64,000 nucleotides of DNA from Nocardioides marinisabuli (GTDB taxonomy: Bacteria; Actinomycetota; Actinomycetes; Propionibacteriales; Nocardioidaceae), in contig NZ_CP059163.1 of NCBI RefSeq assembly GCF_013466785.1, positions 1,736,001-1,800,000 of the forward strand, in the 5' to 3' direction. This document shows, piece by piece, positions 45,253-53,664 of this stretch (its first letter is position 1; each line of letters begins with the position of its first letter). The translations under genes were made by a program, and so were the position numbers. The notes beneath the pieces are model-generated. The model had not been told where the DNA came from. It saw only the letters and a program-made list of their open reading frames with translations, and did no database searches.

Positions 45253-46059
45253 TCACGCGATCTGGGTGCGCCCCCCGGGCAGCCGCTTCGCGGCGCTGAG
45301 GCGGGCGGCGGCCCCGGACCGGGTGCCGGCCTCCCAGGCGGCGACCCCGCCGTCGAGCCCGGTGCGCCGACGACCGGCCTGCCACGAGCCGCGCGCGGTC
45401 GAGGTGCGGCCGTAGAAGTCGGCGACCTCGGCCTCCTTCTCGGCCAGCACCAGCGCGGTCGAGGCGCCCGGGTCGGCCTCGGCGGCCTCGAGCCGCTCCC
45501 GCTCGGCGCGGGCCTCGGCGTCACGGCGAGCCGCCCACAGCCGGGCCGCGATCTGCTCGACGAACGCCTCGTAGAACGCCAGCCGCGCGGTCTTCTTGCT
45601 CGGTGGCGCGAAGGTGCCGGTGCGGGGGTTCCACACGGCGGCGTCGACGAGGTGGGCGTCGCTGGCCAGGAAGGCCCCGGCGTCGTGCACCATCTGCAGC
45701 GCCAGGTGCACGTAGAGCGCCTCGACGACCTCGAGGTCGGAGGGGAAGCCGTAGGCGTAGACGGTGGTGGAGTTGCGGGCGACGTCGGCGCGGACGTCGT
45801 TGGGCTGCGCGCAGGCCAGGAAGAGCGCCACCAGGCGCGAGTTGCCCATCGCCCGGGCCTCGCCGATCGTGATCGTGCGCTGCACCGGCTCGGCGCGCTG
45901 CTCCTGGCGCTCGGTGTGCTGGCGGGCCGTGGCCAGGTCGATCGACCACCGGGTGGAGAGGTACTGGGCCTTGGCCAGGAACGCCTCGGCCTCCTCGGGC
46001 GTGGAGGCCGCCTCGGCCTGGGCCAGCACCTTGGCCAGCTTGTCGATGAACGCGCTCAC
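45253..46059 (-). CDS. DUF2786 domain-containing protein
   Basis: 268 residues. The DUF2786 segment is at the N terminus (FIDKLAKVLAQAEAASTPEEAEAFLAKAQ split over about 30 residues, then WSIDLATARQH). The rest is helical, with an Arg-rich region (RLWAARRDAEARAERERLEA) and a C-terminal tail rich in basic residues. GTG 46059 overlaps the TIGR04338 gene stop by four bases. Function unknown; the pairing with a metallohydrolase gene is common in actinobacteria from general knowledge. Confidence 0.8.
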   Translation of the reverse strand: MSAFIDKLAKVLAQAEAASTPEEAEAFLAKAQYLSTRWSIDLATARQHTERQEQRAEPVQRTITIGEARAMGNSRLVALFLACAQPNDVRADVARNSTTVYAYGFPSDLEVVEALYVHLALQMVHDAGAFLASDAHLVDAAVWNPRTGTFAPPSKKTARLAFYEAFVEQIAARLWAARRDAEARAERERLEAAEADPGASTALVLAEKEAEVADFYGRTSTARGSWQAGRRRTGLDGGVAAWEAGTRSGAAARLSAAKRLPGGRTQIA

Positions 46060-46571
46060 AGCGGTGCTCCTGTCGTCACGCCGCGCTCGGCCAGGGCCAC
46101 GCGCAGCAGGTGGGCGGCCTCGGGGCCGATGACGTGCTCGTAGAGGTGCAGCAGGTGGGCCAGGAACAGCGGTCCGTGGGCGGGCCGGTCGAGGCACAGG
46201 TGGTGGGCCAGCTCGTGCAGCACCGTCGTCTCGGTCAGCGCCCACCGCCCGCCGGCGGCGTACGGCGGCACCGCGATGGTCGGCCCGCCCGCAGCCTGGG
46301 GCTCGTAGTGGGCCGCCCGGGCGCCGCGGCGCTCGCGCACCCCGACCGGCACCGAGGCCCGCGGCAGCGCGGCCACCGGGGGGTGCGCCAGGACCCGCTC
46401 GAGGTACGCCGGCACGTCGGCGACGTCGCCGAACTTGCGCAGGCCCGGCAGCACCAGCGTCGAGCCGTAGTGCTCGATCGTGCCGCCCCGCTCGAGCACC
46501 CGGCCCACGGCGTCCTCGGCGTCGTACACCGTCGAGCGGTGCCGGTCGCGGGGCGTGGCGGTGGCGCTCAC
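46056..46571 (-). CDS. TIGR04338 family putative metallohydrolase
   Basis: 171 residues. A zinc-peptidase HExxH motif is present (VLHELAHHLC) in a gluzincin-like setting, followed by a possible third ligand in AHGPLFLAHLLHLYE. The N-terminal RHRSTVYDAEDAVGRVL matches the actinobacterial TIGR04338 family. GTG 46571 is the start. It forms an operon with the DUF2786 gene downstream and is divergent from an unknown gene at 46677. Substrate unknown. Confidence 0.8.
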   Translation of the reverse strand: MSATATPRDRHRSTVYDAEDAVGRVLERGGTIEHYGSTLVLPGLRKFGDVADVPAYLERVLAHPPVAALPRASVPVGVRERRGARAAHYEPQAAGGPTIAVPPYAAGGRWALTETTVLHELAHHLCLDRPAHGPLFLAHLLHLYEHVIGPEAAHLLRVALAERGVTTGAPL

Positions 46572-46676
46572 GTGGTCTCCTCTCGGGTGCGGTCCAGGGT
46601 GTGCGGGGTCCTTCCTACCCGCTCGCGCCGACAGGCCCACGTCGTCGTCCACAGGCGGTCGGGTCATGATGGGGTG

Positions 46677-47069
46677 GTGCGCTTCACCGAGAACGAGATG
46701 ACCCAGGCGATGGCGGGGGCGGCCAAGTCCGTGCTGGCCACGCGCAAGGACGTGCGCAAGCAGAAGCTCGACGTCGACGACGTGTGGGAGCAGATGTCGC
46801 GCTACGAGCGCTTCCAGGTGCTCGACGCCCTCGGCGACCAGGTGCTGCCGGTGCTGGTGGCGCTGCCCGACGTCGAGGTCGAGCCGGGCACCCGGCCCAC
46901 CTTCACCGACGAGCAGGTGCGCGAGACGGTCGAGGCCGGGGTCGGCGACGTGGGCCGCCTGCAGCGCGCCGTGCTGGTGCGCACCCGCATCGCGCTGGTC
47001 AACGCGGCGCTCGCCGCGATCCCCCCGCGCCAGGACCCCGACGCGCTCATCGTCCCCGACCACCTCTGA
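46677..47069 (+). CDS. conserved hypothetical protein
   Basis: 130 residues, soluble, mostly helical, no recognised domain. Features: FTENEMTQAMAGAAKSV, a basic patch TRKDVRKQK, and VWEQMSRYERFQVLDALGDQ. Two GTG codons are possible starts (46674, 46677); the second is chosen because CATGAT six bases upstream could be a leaderless -10 box. It is divergent from the TIGR04338/DUF2786 pair and may be functionally linked. Its stop is followed by a 30-bp repeat. Confidence 0.65.
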   Translation: MRFTENEMTQAMAGAAKSVLATRKDVRKQKLDVDDVWEQMSRYERFQVLDALGDQVLPVLVALPDVEVEPGTRPTFTDEQVRETVEAGVGDVGRLQRAVLVRTRIALVNAALAAIPPRQDPDALIVPDHL

Positions 47070-47073
47070 CGCC

Positions 47074-47133
47074 GACCCGGCTCGTTCGAACCGGCCGGCT
47101 CGCGACCCGGCCGGTGGGAACCGGCCGGCTCGC
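47074..47133. repeat. two-unit 30-bp tandem repeat
   Basis: Units at 47074-47103 and 47104-47133 each begin GACCCGGC or GACCCGG and end AACCGGCCGGCTCGC. The head matches the 22-bp family in direct sense, the end (GCCGGCTC) matches it inverted, so each unit looks like a fused direct-inverted pair. It fills the convergent gap between two genes. Confidence 0.75.
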
Positions 47134-47135
47134 GC

Positions 47136-48083
47136 TCAGGCGGGGTCGGTGGGCGCCGCGGCCTGCACGTCGCCGACGCGCGAGGTGCCGCCGCTGGTGC
47201 CCAGCGAGCGCGCGATGGCCTCGTCGAGGCCCAGGAACGTGTGGCCGGGCACCAGCTCACGACGTACGTCGTCCTCGCCGCACACCATGTCGTGCGAGAG
47301 GCTCTCGGCCAGCGCGACTACGGTGCCGCGCGGCATCCCGGTCAACAGGGCGCTGGCCCGGCCCACGACCCACATCGGGACGCCCGGGACCATCGGGCGC
47401 CAGCGCCGCAGCCCGGCGACCTTCGCGTAGCGCGCGAGCAGGTCGGGGTAGGACAGCACCTCGTCGGCGCCCAGGTCGTAGGCCCGGTTGCGCGGCTCGC
47501 CCTCGATGGCCGCGGCCAGCACCGTGACGACGTCCTCGACGGAGACCGGCTGCAGCCGGCGCTTCATCCAGCTCGGCACCGGCGTGATCGGCAGCCGGTC
47601 GCTGAGGCGGCGCAGCAGCTCGAAGGAGGTCGACCCGGAGCCGACGATCATCGCCGCGCGCAGCACCGTGGCCGGCACCGACGCGTCGAGGAAGACCTGC
47701 TCGACCTCGGCGCGCGAGCGCAGGTGGTCGGAGAGCTCGCCGGGCGGGATCAGCCCGGAGAGGTAGACGATGCGCCCGACGCCCGCGGCCTCGGCGGCGC
47801 GGGCGACCCGTTCGGCCGCCTCGCGGTCCTTGCGCACGAACTCGCCCGAGGCCATCGAGTGCACGAGGTAGACGACCGCGTCGGCGCCCTCGACGGCCTT
47901 CGCAACGAGGTCCTCGTCGGTGATGTCGAAGTGGCGTGCCTCGACCTGCGCGCCCCAGGGGTAGTCCTCGAGCGCCTCCTCGTCACGGGTGGCGGCGAGC
48001 ACCTCGTGCCCGGCCTCGAGCAGCACCGGGACCAGCCGCGAGCCGACGTACCCGGTGGAGCCGGTGACCAGGACGCGGCTCAC
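47136..48083 (-). CDS. NAD(P)-binding (atypical SDR/NmrA-like) protein
   Basis: 315 residues. The nucleotide motif VTGSTGYVGSRLVP at the N terminus, the ADAVVYLVHSMASGEF stretch and the IVYLSGLIP strand define the YbjT/NmrA-like atypical SDR group. The classical YxxxK is not evident, so it may be a redox sensor or an epimerase/reductase of unknown substrate. GTG 48083 gives the shortest complete N terminus (VSRVLVTG). Divergent from two further SDR genes. Confidence 0.82.
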   Translation of the reverse strand: MSRVLVTGSTGYVGSRLVPVLLEAGHEVLAATRDEEALEDYPWGAQVEARHFDITDEDLVAKAVEGADAVVYLVHSMASGEFVRKDREAAERVARAAEAAGVGRIVYLSGLIPPGELSDHLRSRAEVEQVFLDASVPATVLRAAMIVGSGSTSFELLRRLSDRLPITPVPSWMKRRLQPVSVEDVVTVLAAAIEGEPRNRAYDLGADEVLSYPDLLARYAKVAGLRRWRPMVPGVPMWVVGRASALLTGMPRGTVVALAESLSHDMVCGEDDVRRELVPGHTFLGLDEAIARSLGTSGGTSRVGDVQAAAPTDPA

Positions 48084-48290
48084 GACCGTGCCTCGGGGTG
48101 TACGACGCGCTGGCGGGGGGTGGCAGAGGAGGTGGCGGGAGTGGGAGTCACCGTCGCAACGTAGCGGGGCCGGGGGACCGCCCGGCACCCCCGGAAGGGG
48201 CGGGTGGCGGCTCACCCGGGGTGATGTCCGGGCCCGGCGGCGTGCCTAGCGTGGTGGCGACCGACAGCACCGAGACCCGAGGACGCCACC

Positions 48291-49175
48291 GTGAACCTGC
48301 TCGACCCCTTCGGGCTGCTCGCCGGGGCCCTGCCGCTGCCCGCCCGACCCGTCGACGACCCGCGGGTCGTCCTGGTCACCGGTGCCACGAGCGGCATCGG
48401 CGAGGCCACCGCCCTGCGCGCCGCCGCCGAGGGCCACGACCTGGTGCTGGTCGCCCGGCGCGAGGAGAAGCTGCAGGAGGTGGCCCGCGCCTGCGACGAG
48501 GCCGGCGCGGCCTCCACCCAGGTGGTGCCCACCGACCTCTCCGACGACGACGAGGTCGCCGCGATGGTCGCCACCGTGCTGGAGCGCCACGAGCGCATCG
48601 ACACGGTCCTGCACTGCGCCGGCGTCGTGTCCTACGGGCGCACCGAGGACACCTCGGCCGCCGACTTCGCCGACGTCGTGTCCACCAACCTGCTCGGCAC
48701 CGCCTGCGTCGCGCGCCACGTGCTGCCGGTGCTGCGCCGCCAGCGGCGCGGCGACCTGGTCGTCGTCGGGTCGCTGCTGGGCTACATCGCGGTGCCCGAG
48801 ATGACGCCGTACGTCGTGAGCAAGTGGGGGGTGCGCGCCCTGGTGCGCCAGCTGCGCATCGAGAACGTCGACCTGCCGCACGTGCGGATCAGCCACGTCT
48901 CGCCCGGCAGCGTCGACACCCCGATCTACGACAACGCCCTCGACTCCGCGGGCGCGGTCAACACCCCGCCGCCGCCGACGATCAGCCCCGAGCGGGTCGC
49001 GCGGGTGGTGCTGGCCCAGGTCGGGTCGCGCCGGGCCACCCGGCAGACGGCGCTGAGCAACTACGGCCTGATGGCCGTCTTCACGATGGCGCCGGCGGCG
49101 GCGTACGACCGGCTCGTCGGCCCGCTCTTCCACGTCGCCTCCCGGCGCAAGCAGCCCCAGGACAGCACGGCATGA
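48291..49175 (+). CDS. SDR family oxidoreductase
   Basis: 294 residues. VTGATSGIG near 29-37 binds the cofactor; the catalytic Ser is in VVGSLLGYIA and the YxxxK in PYVVSKWG. The C-terminal 50 residues (LMAVFTMAPAAAYDRLVG, then HVASRRK) are an extension seen in membrane-associated SDRs. A TAGCGT box at 48247-48252 may be its promoter, giving a short leader. GTG start. The stop overlaps the next SDR gene (ATGA); the two share the extension and are probably duplicates. Confidence 0.88.
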   Translation: MNLLDPFGLLAGALPLPARPVDDPRVVLVTGATSGIGEATALRAAAEGHDLVLVARREEKLQEVARACDEAGAASTQVVPTDLSDDDEVAAMVATVLERHERIDTVLHCAGVVSYGRTEDTSAADFADVVSTNLLGTACVARHVLPVLRRQRRGDLVVVGSLLGYIAVPEMTPYVVSKWGVRALVRQLRIENVDLPHVRISHVSPGSVDTPIYDNALDSAGAVNTPPPPTISPERVARVVLAQVGSRRATRQTALSNYGLMAVFTMAPAAAYDRLVGPLFHVASRRKQPQDSTA

Positions 49176-50056
49176 GCCGGGTGGTGATGGTCGTCGGGGG
49201 CACCTCCGGCATCGGGCTGGCCACCGCCCAGCAGGTGGTCGCCGAGGGCGGCACCGCGGTGGTCGTGGCCCGGCACGCCGGCCGCGTCGAGGAGGTGGCC
49301 GCCGGCCTGACCCGCACGGGCCCGGGCCGCGCCACCGGCACCGCCGCCGACGTGACCGACGAGGCCTCGGTGCGGGCCGCGGTCGACGGCTGCCTGGCCG
49401 AGCACGGCCGCCTCGACGCCCTGGTGCTGACCGCCCAGGTGGTCGCCTACGGCACGGTCGAGGAGGTGCCGCCGGAGATCTTCGGGCGGGTCCTCGACAC
49501 CGGGCTGCGCGGCACCCAGCACGTGGCCCGTGCGGTGCTGCCGCACTTCCGCGCGCACGGCGGCGCCCTGGTCGTGGTCAGCTCGCTGCTCGGCCAGATC
49601 GCGGTGCCCTCGATGGGCGCCTACTGCGCCGCCAAGTGGGGCCAGCTGGCGCTGGTGCGCGGGCTGCAGGCCGAGCTGCGCGGCGAGCGCGGGGTCAGCG
49701 TCTCGCTGGTGCTGCCCGGGGCCGTCGACACGCCCGTCTACCAGCAGTCCGCGACGTACGCCGGCCGGGCCGGCCATGCCCCGCCGCCCGTCGTCGGCCC
49801 CGACCGGGTCGCGCGGGCCTGCCTGCGCGCCATCGACCGGCCGCGCCGCCAGGTGCACGTCGGGCCCGCCAACCGGCTCACCGTGCTCGGCTTCCGGCTG
49901 CTGCCCGGCGTCTACGACCGCCTCGCCCCGGTGCTGGTGCGCCGGGTGGCGCTGCGCGGGCGCCGGGTCGAGCCGCACACCGGCAACGTCGAGGAGCCCC
50001 GCCCCGAGCTCGAGGGCGTGCGCGGGGGCTGGTCGCTGCTGGGGCGCCGCCGCTAG
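49172..50056 (+). CDS. SDR family oxidoreductase
   Basis: 294 residues. VGGTSGIG near 8-15, catalytic Ser in VVSSLLGQIA, and YxxxK as YCAAKWG. It has the same length and similar C-terminal extension (FRLLPGVYDRLAPVLVRRVA) as the gene before it, so the two are likely tandem duplicates of one ancestor. ATG overlaps the upstream stop by four bases. NNAG is replaced by TAQV, a departure from the classical motif that may affect the nucleotide pocket. Substrate unknown. Confidence 0.88.
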   Translation: MSRVVMVVGGTSGIGLATAQQVVAEGGTAVVVARHAGRVEEVAAGLTRTGPGRATGTAADVTDEASVRAAVDGCLAEHGRLDALVLTAQVVAYGTVEEVPPEIFGRVLDTGLRGTQHVARAVLPHFRAHGGALVVVSSLLGQIAVPSMGAYCAAKWGQLALVRGLQAELRGERGVSVSLVLPGAVDTPVYQQSATYAGRAGHAPPPVVGPDRVARACLRAIDRPRRQVHVGPANRLTVLGFRLLPGVYDRLAPVLVRRVALRGRRVEPHTGNVEEPRPELEGVRGGWSLLGRRR

Positions 50057-50058
50057 CT

Positions 50059-50634
50059 CTAGTTCCCCGGCTCGGCGCGCCAGCGCTCGGCCACCTCGGC
50101 GCCGGTGAGCACGTCCTGGCGGTGCTGGGTCTCGAGCATGGCCAGCGTGTGGTCGTGCTCCGACCAGTCCACCGAGGCGGTCGCGTCGGAGACCAGCGTC
50201 GCCTCGAGGTCGAGCGCGAACGCGTCGCGCGCCGTGGCCGCGATGCAGGACTCGGTCGAGACGCCGCACAGCACCACCCGCCGCACCCCGGCGTCCCGAA
50301 GACGCTCGGCGAGGTCGGTGCCGAAGAAGGCGCTGTCGCGGGTCTTCTCGACGACCTCGGCGCCACCGGGGTCGAGCCCCTCGACCCGCTCGACGCCCTC
50401 GGTGCCGCGCTCGACGACCCCCTGGCCGTCCTCGTGCATGGTCAGGGTCCAGGTGCTGCGGTCGGTCTCGTGCACGGTCTGCACCTCCACGACCGGCACC
50501 CCGACCTCGCGGGCCGCCCGCACCAGGTCGTTGCAGGTGGCCACCAGGTCCTCGCGGCAGCGGTCGAGCTCGGGGTCGGCGAAGTAGTCGCGCTGCAGGT
50601 CGATCAGCAGCAGCGCCTCGGACGGTGCGGGCAC
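50059..50634 (-). CDS. isochorismatase-like cysteine hydrolase
   Basis: 191 residues. The catalytic Asp is in LIDLQRDYF, Lys in VEKTRDSAFFG and Cys in VSTESCIAATA, the complete D-K-C triad of the isochorismatase superfamily (nicotinamidase, N-carbamoylsarcosine amidase and others). GTG 50634 has GAGGAGGAG upstream, which decides against an in-frame ATG at 50754. It converges on the SDR gene with a two-base gap. Substrate not assignable; amide hydrolysis is most likely. Confidence 0.87.
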   Translation of the reverse strand: MPAPSEALLLIDLQRDYFADPELDRCREDLVATCNDLVRAAREVGVPVVEVQTVHETDRSTWTLTMHEDGQGVVERGTEGVERVEGLDPGGAEVVEKTRDSAFFGTDLAERLRDAGVRRVVLCGVSTESCIAATARDAFALDLEATLVSDATASVDWSEHDHTLAMLETQHRQDVLTGAEVAERWRAEPGN

Positions 50635-50720
50635 GGGGTCTCCTCCTCGAGTCGCAGGACGGCCGGACCATGCTGCGACCCGCTCCGCCCCGGCGACCAC
50701 ACCCTCGAGGACGACCCGCG

Positions 50721-50770
50721 CCGACCCGTGCCGCCCCGTGCCACCCTGCGCCACCCTGCGCCGCCCCGGG
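50721..50770. repeat. five-unit 10-bp tandem repeat next to ppc
   Basis: Five exact-length units: CGCCGACCCG, TGCCGCCCCG, TGCCACCCTG, CGCCACCCTG and CGCCGCCCCG, immediately before the ppc stop codon (minus-strand gene ends at 50771). Confidence 0.7.
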
Positions 50771-53569
50771 TCAGCCGGTGTTGCGCAGCCCCGCGGCGAT
50801 CCCGTTGATGGTCAGCAGCAGCGCCCGCTGCAGCTCCGCCGGCGGCTCCTGCCCCTCGGGCACGGCCCGCACCCGCGCCAGCAGCGAGACCTGCAGGGCG
50901 TGCAGCGGCGCCAGGTAGGAGTCGCGCAGCTCGAGGGTCTGGCGCAGCACCGGCGCGCCCTCGAGCAGCTCGTCCTGGCCGGTCACGCGCAGCACCTCGG
51001 CGACGGTGCGCGCGTGCTCCTCGCGCACCCGCTCGAAGAGCGCCGCCGAGTCGTCGTCGACGAGGGTCCGCACGTAGCGCGCGGCGATCTCGAGGTCGGT
51101 CTTGGCCAGCGTCATCTGCACGTTGGACAGGAAGGTGCGGAAGAACGGCCACGAGGCGTACATCTCGCGCAGCACCTCGTCGCGCCCGGCCTCCCGCGCG
51201 GCCGCCAGCCCCGACCCGACGCCGTACCAGCCGGGCAGGATCATCCGCGACTGCGTCCAGCCGAAGACCCACGGGATCGCGCGGAGGTCGTCGAGGCCGC
51301 CCTCGCCGCCGGGGCGCTTGGCCGGGCGGGAGCCGATGTTCATCTTGCCGAGCTCGTCGACGGGGGTGGCGGCCACGAAGAAGCGCACCAGCCCCGGGTC
51401 GCGTACCAGGGCGCGGTACGCCGTCTGGCCGCCCGCCGCGACGACGTCCATGGTGTCGTCCCAGCCGTCGAGCACCTCACGGGGCAGCAGCCGGTCGCGG
51501 TGCAGCACCGACGCCTCCACGACCGCCGCCAGCGCGCCCTCGAGGTTGTAGCGGCCCAGCTCGGGCAGCAGGTACTTGTCGGAGATGACCTCGCCCTGCT
51601 CGGTCACCTTGATCGGGCCGTCGAGGCTGCCGTTGGGCTGCGACAGGATCGCCTCGGCGGTCGGCCCGCCACCGCGGCCCACCGAGCCGCCGCGGCCGTG
51701 GAAGAGCCGCAGCAGCACGCCGTGGCGCTGCGCCACGTCGCGCAGTGCGCGCTGGGCGCGGTGGATCTGCCACTGCGAGGCCGCGATGCCGGCGTCCTTG
51801 GAGGAGTCGGAGTAACCCAGCATGATCTCCTGCACGTCGCCGCGCGCCGTGACCACGCGGCGGTACGACGGGTCGCTGAGCAGGGCGTCGAGGAGCGGGC
51901 CGGCGATCTCGAGCTCGGCGACGGTCTCGAAGAGCGGCGCGAAGCCGAGGCGGGCCGTCGCGGGCTCGGTCTCGGAGCCGAGGTCGACCAGCCCGGCCTC
52001 ACGAGCCAGCACGACCACCGCGAAGAGGTCGTCGACGTCGTGGGTCATCGAGACGATGTAGGTCTCGACGACGTCGGGGCCGTAGGTGTCCTGGGCGTGG
52101 CGCAGCGTGTGCAGCAGCCGCAGCGAGGCCGCCGCGGGGCCGTCGGGCGGCACCTGGCCCGCCCCGACGAGCGGGCGGCGCCCGGCCATCTCGGCGCTGA
52201 GCACCCGGGTGCGGGCGTCGTGGTCGAGGTCGCCGTACGGCGTCTCGAGCTCGTCGAGGCGGTCGTAGAGCTCGGCGAGGGCCTCGTGGTGCTTCTCGGA
52301 GTGCTCGCGCACGTCGAGGGTGGCCATGCCGGTGCCGATCGCGGTGGCGGTGCGCAGCAGCCGCAGCACCGAGCCGTCGCCGGTGAGCCGGTCGCCGTCG
52401 GCGATCATCGAGTCGCGCACCAGTCGCAGGTCGTCGATCAGCTCGCCCAGGTGCAGGTAGTCGCGGCCCGGCTCGTGGGCCGTGGCGTTGGCGAGCCGGT
52501 CGCGGGTGCGCATCAGCCGCACCCGCACGAACGACAGCTTGAGCCGGTAGGGCTCCTCGGCGTTGAGCCGCCGGATGGTCGAGTAGGTGATCGGCAGCGC
52601 CTCGGCGTCGGCCTCGAGCGAGGCCAGCAGCTCCTCGCTGGCGCTGACGACACGGGTCGAGGCGGAGACCTCGGTGAGGATCTCCTCGACCTGCGCGACC
52701 AGCTCGCGCAGGCCGGTGTCGTGCTGCAGCGCCAGCACCTCGAGGGTCACCTCGGGGGTGACGTTGGGGTTGCCGTCGCGGTCGCCGCCGGCCCAGCTGC
52801 CGAAGCGCAGCGGACGCGCCGTGACCGGCAGCTCGACGCCGATCACCCCCAGCCGCCGGTCGAGCTCCTGCAGCAGGTCGGGCACCACGCGCCGGGCGAT
52901 CTGGCCCAGGTAGTACAGCGAGGTGCGGGCCTCGTCCTTGGGCTCGGGGCGCGCGATGCGCAGCTCGTCGGTCTGCCACAGCAGGTCGACCAGCTCGGCG
53001 AGACGGCGCTCGTGGCGCAGCGCGTCGCCGGGGCGGGCGCGCGGGTCCTCGGCGGCGTGCACGACGTCGGCGATCTTGCGCAGCAGCCGCAGCACGGTGC
53101 GGCGGCTGGCCTCGGTCGGGTGGGCGGTGAAGACGGGGCGGTACTCCACGCGCTGCAGCACCTCGGAGACGAGGTCGACGTCGACGCTGCCGTCGTCGAG
53201 CGCCTTGCCGATGCGGTCGACCGCGACGGCGAGCGGGCCCTCGTCCTCGGCGGTGACCTCCTGCCAGCGGTGCAGCTGCTCGGTGACGTTGACCAGCTGG
53301 AAGTAGCCGGTGAACGCGCGGGCCAGCACCACCGCGGTGTCGTCGTCGACCCCGGCCAGCAGGTCGTGCAGCGCCCCGTCGTCGGGCTCGCGCGCCAGCG
53401 CGCGCACCTGCTCGACGAGCGCGAGGAGCTCGGGGCCCTCGTGGCGGGTCAGCGCCTCGCCCAGCAGGGCTGCCAGCTGGCGCACCGAGGCGCGCAGGGC
53501 GGCGTGGTGCTCGTCGGAGGAGACGCCGGCGGCGAAGCGGGTCACGTCGGGCTGGTCGGTGTCGGCCAT
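50771..53569 (-). CDS. ppc: phosphoenolpyruvate carboxylase
   Basis: 932 residues, full length. Active-site motifs: VFTAHPTEASRRT at 146-158 with catalytic His150, GGDRDGNPNV, the GYSDSSKDAG segment, the flexible loop FHGRGGSVGRGGGPT, TEQGEVISDKY, and the C-terminal end in LRNTG, needed for activity in the family. It carboxylates PEP to oxaloacetate (anaplerosis). ATG 53569 starts MADTDQPDV. Monocistronic between unlike neighbours. Allosteric Asp/acetyl-CoA regulation is expected of the family but not shown here. Confidence 0.95.
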   Translation of the reverse strand: MADTDQPDVTRFAAGVSSDEHHAALRASVRQLAALLGEALTRHEGPELLALVEQVRALAREPDDGALHDLLAGVDDDTAVVLARAFTGYFQLVNVTEQLHRWQEVTAEDEGPLAVAVDRIGKALDDGSVDVDLVSEVLQRVEYRPVFTAHPTEASRRTVLRLLRKIADVVHAAEDPRARPGDALRHERRLAELVDLLWQTDELRIARPEPKDEARTSLYYLGQIARRVVPDLLQELDRRLGVIGVELPVTARPLRFGSWAGGDRDGNPNVTPEVTLEVLALQHDTGLRELVAQVEEILTEVSASTRVVSASEELLASLEADAEALPITYSTIRRLNAEEPYRLKLSFVRVRLMRTRDRLANATAHEPGRDYLHLGELIDDLRLVRDSMIADGDRLTGDGSVLRLLRTATAIGTGMATLDVREHSEKHHEALAELYDRLDELETPYGDLDHDARTRVLSAEMAGRRPLVGAGQVPPDGPAAASLRLLHTLRHAQDTYGPDVVETYIVSMTHDVDDLFAVVVLAREAGLVDLGSETEPATARLGFAPLFETVAELEIAGPLLDALLSDPSYRRVVTARGDVQEIMLGYSDSSKDAGIAASQWQIHRAQRALRDVAQRHGVLLRLFHGRGGSVGRGGGPTAEAILSQPNGSLDGPIKVTEQGEVISDKYLLPELGRYNLEGALAAVVEASVLHRDRLLPREVLDGWDDTMDVVAAGGQTAYRALVRDPGLVRFFVAATPVDELGKMNIGSRPAKRPGGEGGLDDLRAIPWVFGWTQSRMILPGWYGVGSGLAAAREAGRDEVLREMYASWPFFRTFLSNVQMTLAKTDLEIAARYVRTLVDDDSAALFERVREEHARTVAEVLRVTGQDELLEGAPVLRQTLELRDSYLAPLHALQVSLLARVRAVPEGQEPPAELQRALLLTINGIAAGLRNTG

Positions 53570-53664
53570 GCCCCAGTCTCGCCTGCCCGGGCCGTCGGCG
53601 GCAGGGGGTGCCCGCGGCGTGGGCACCCGCGGCCCGGCTGGGGACGGGTGGCAGCATGCGAGGC

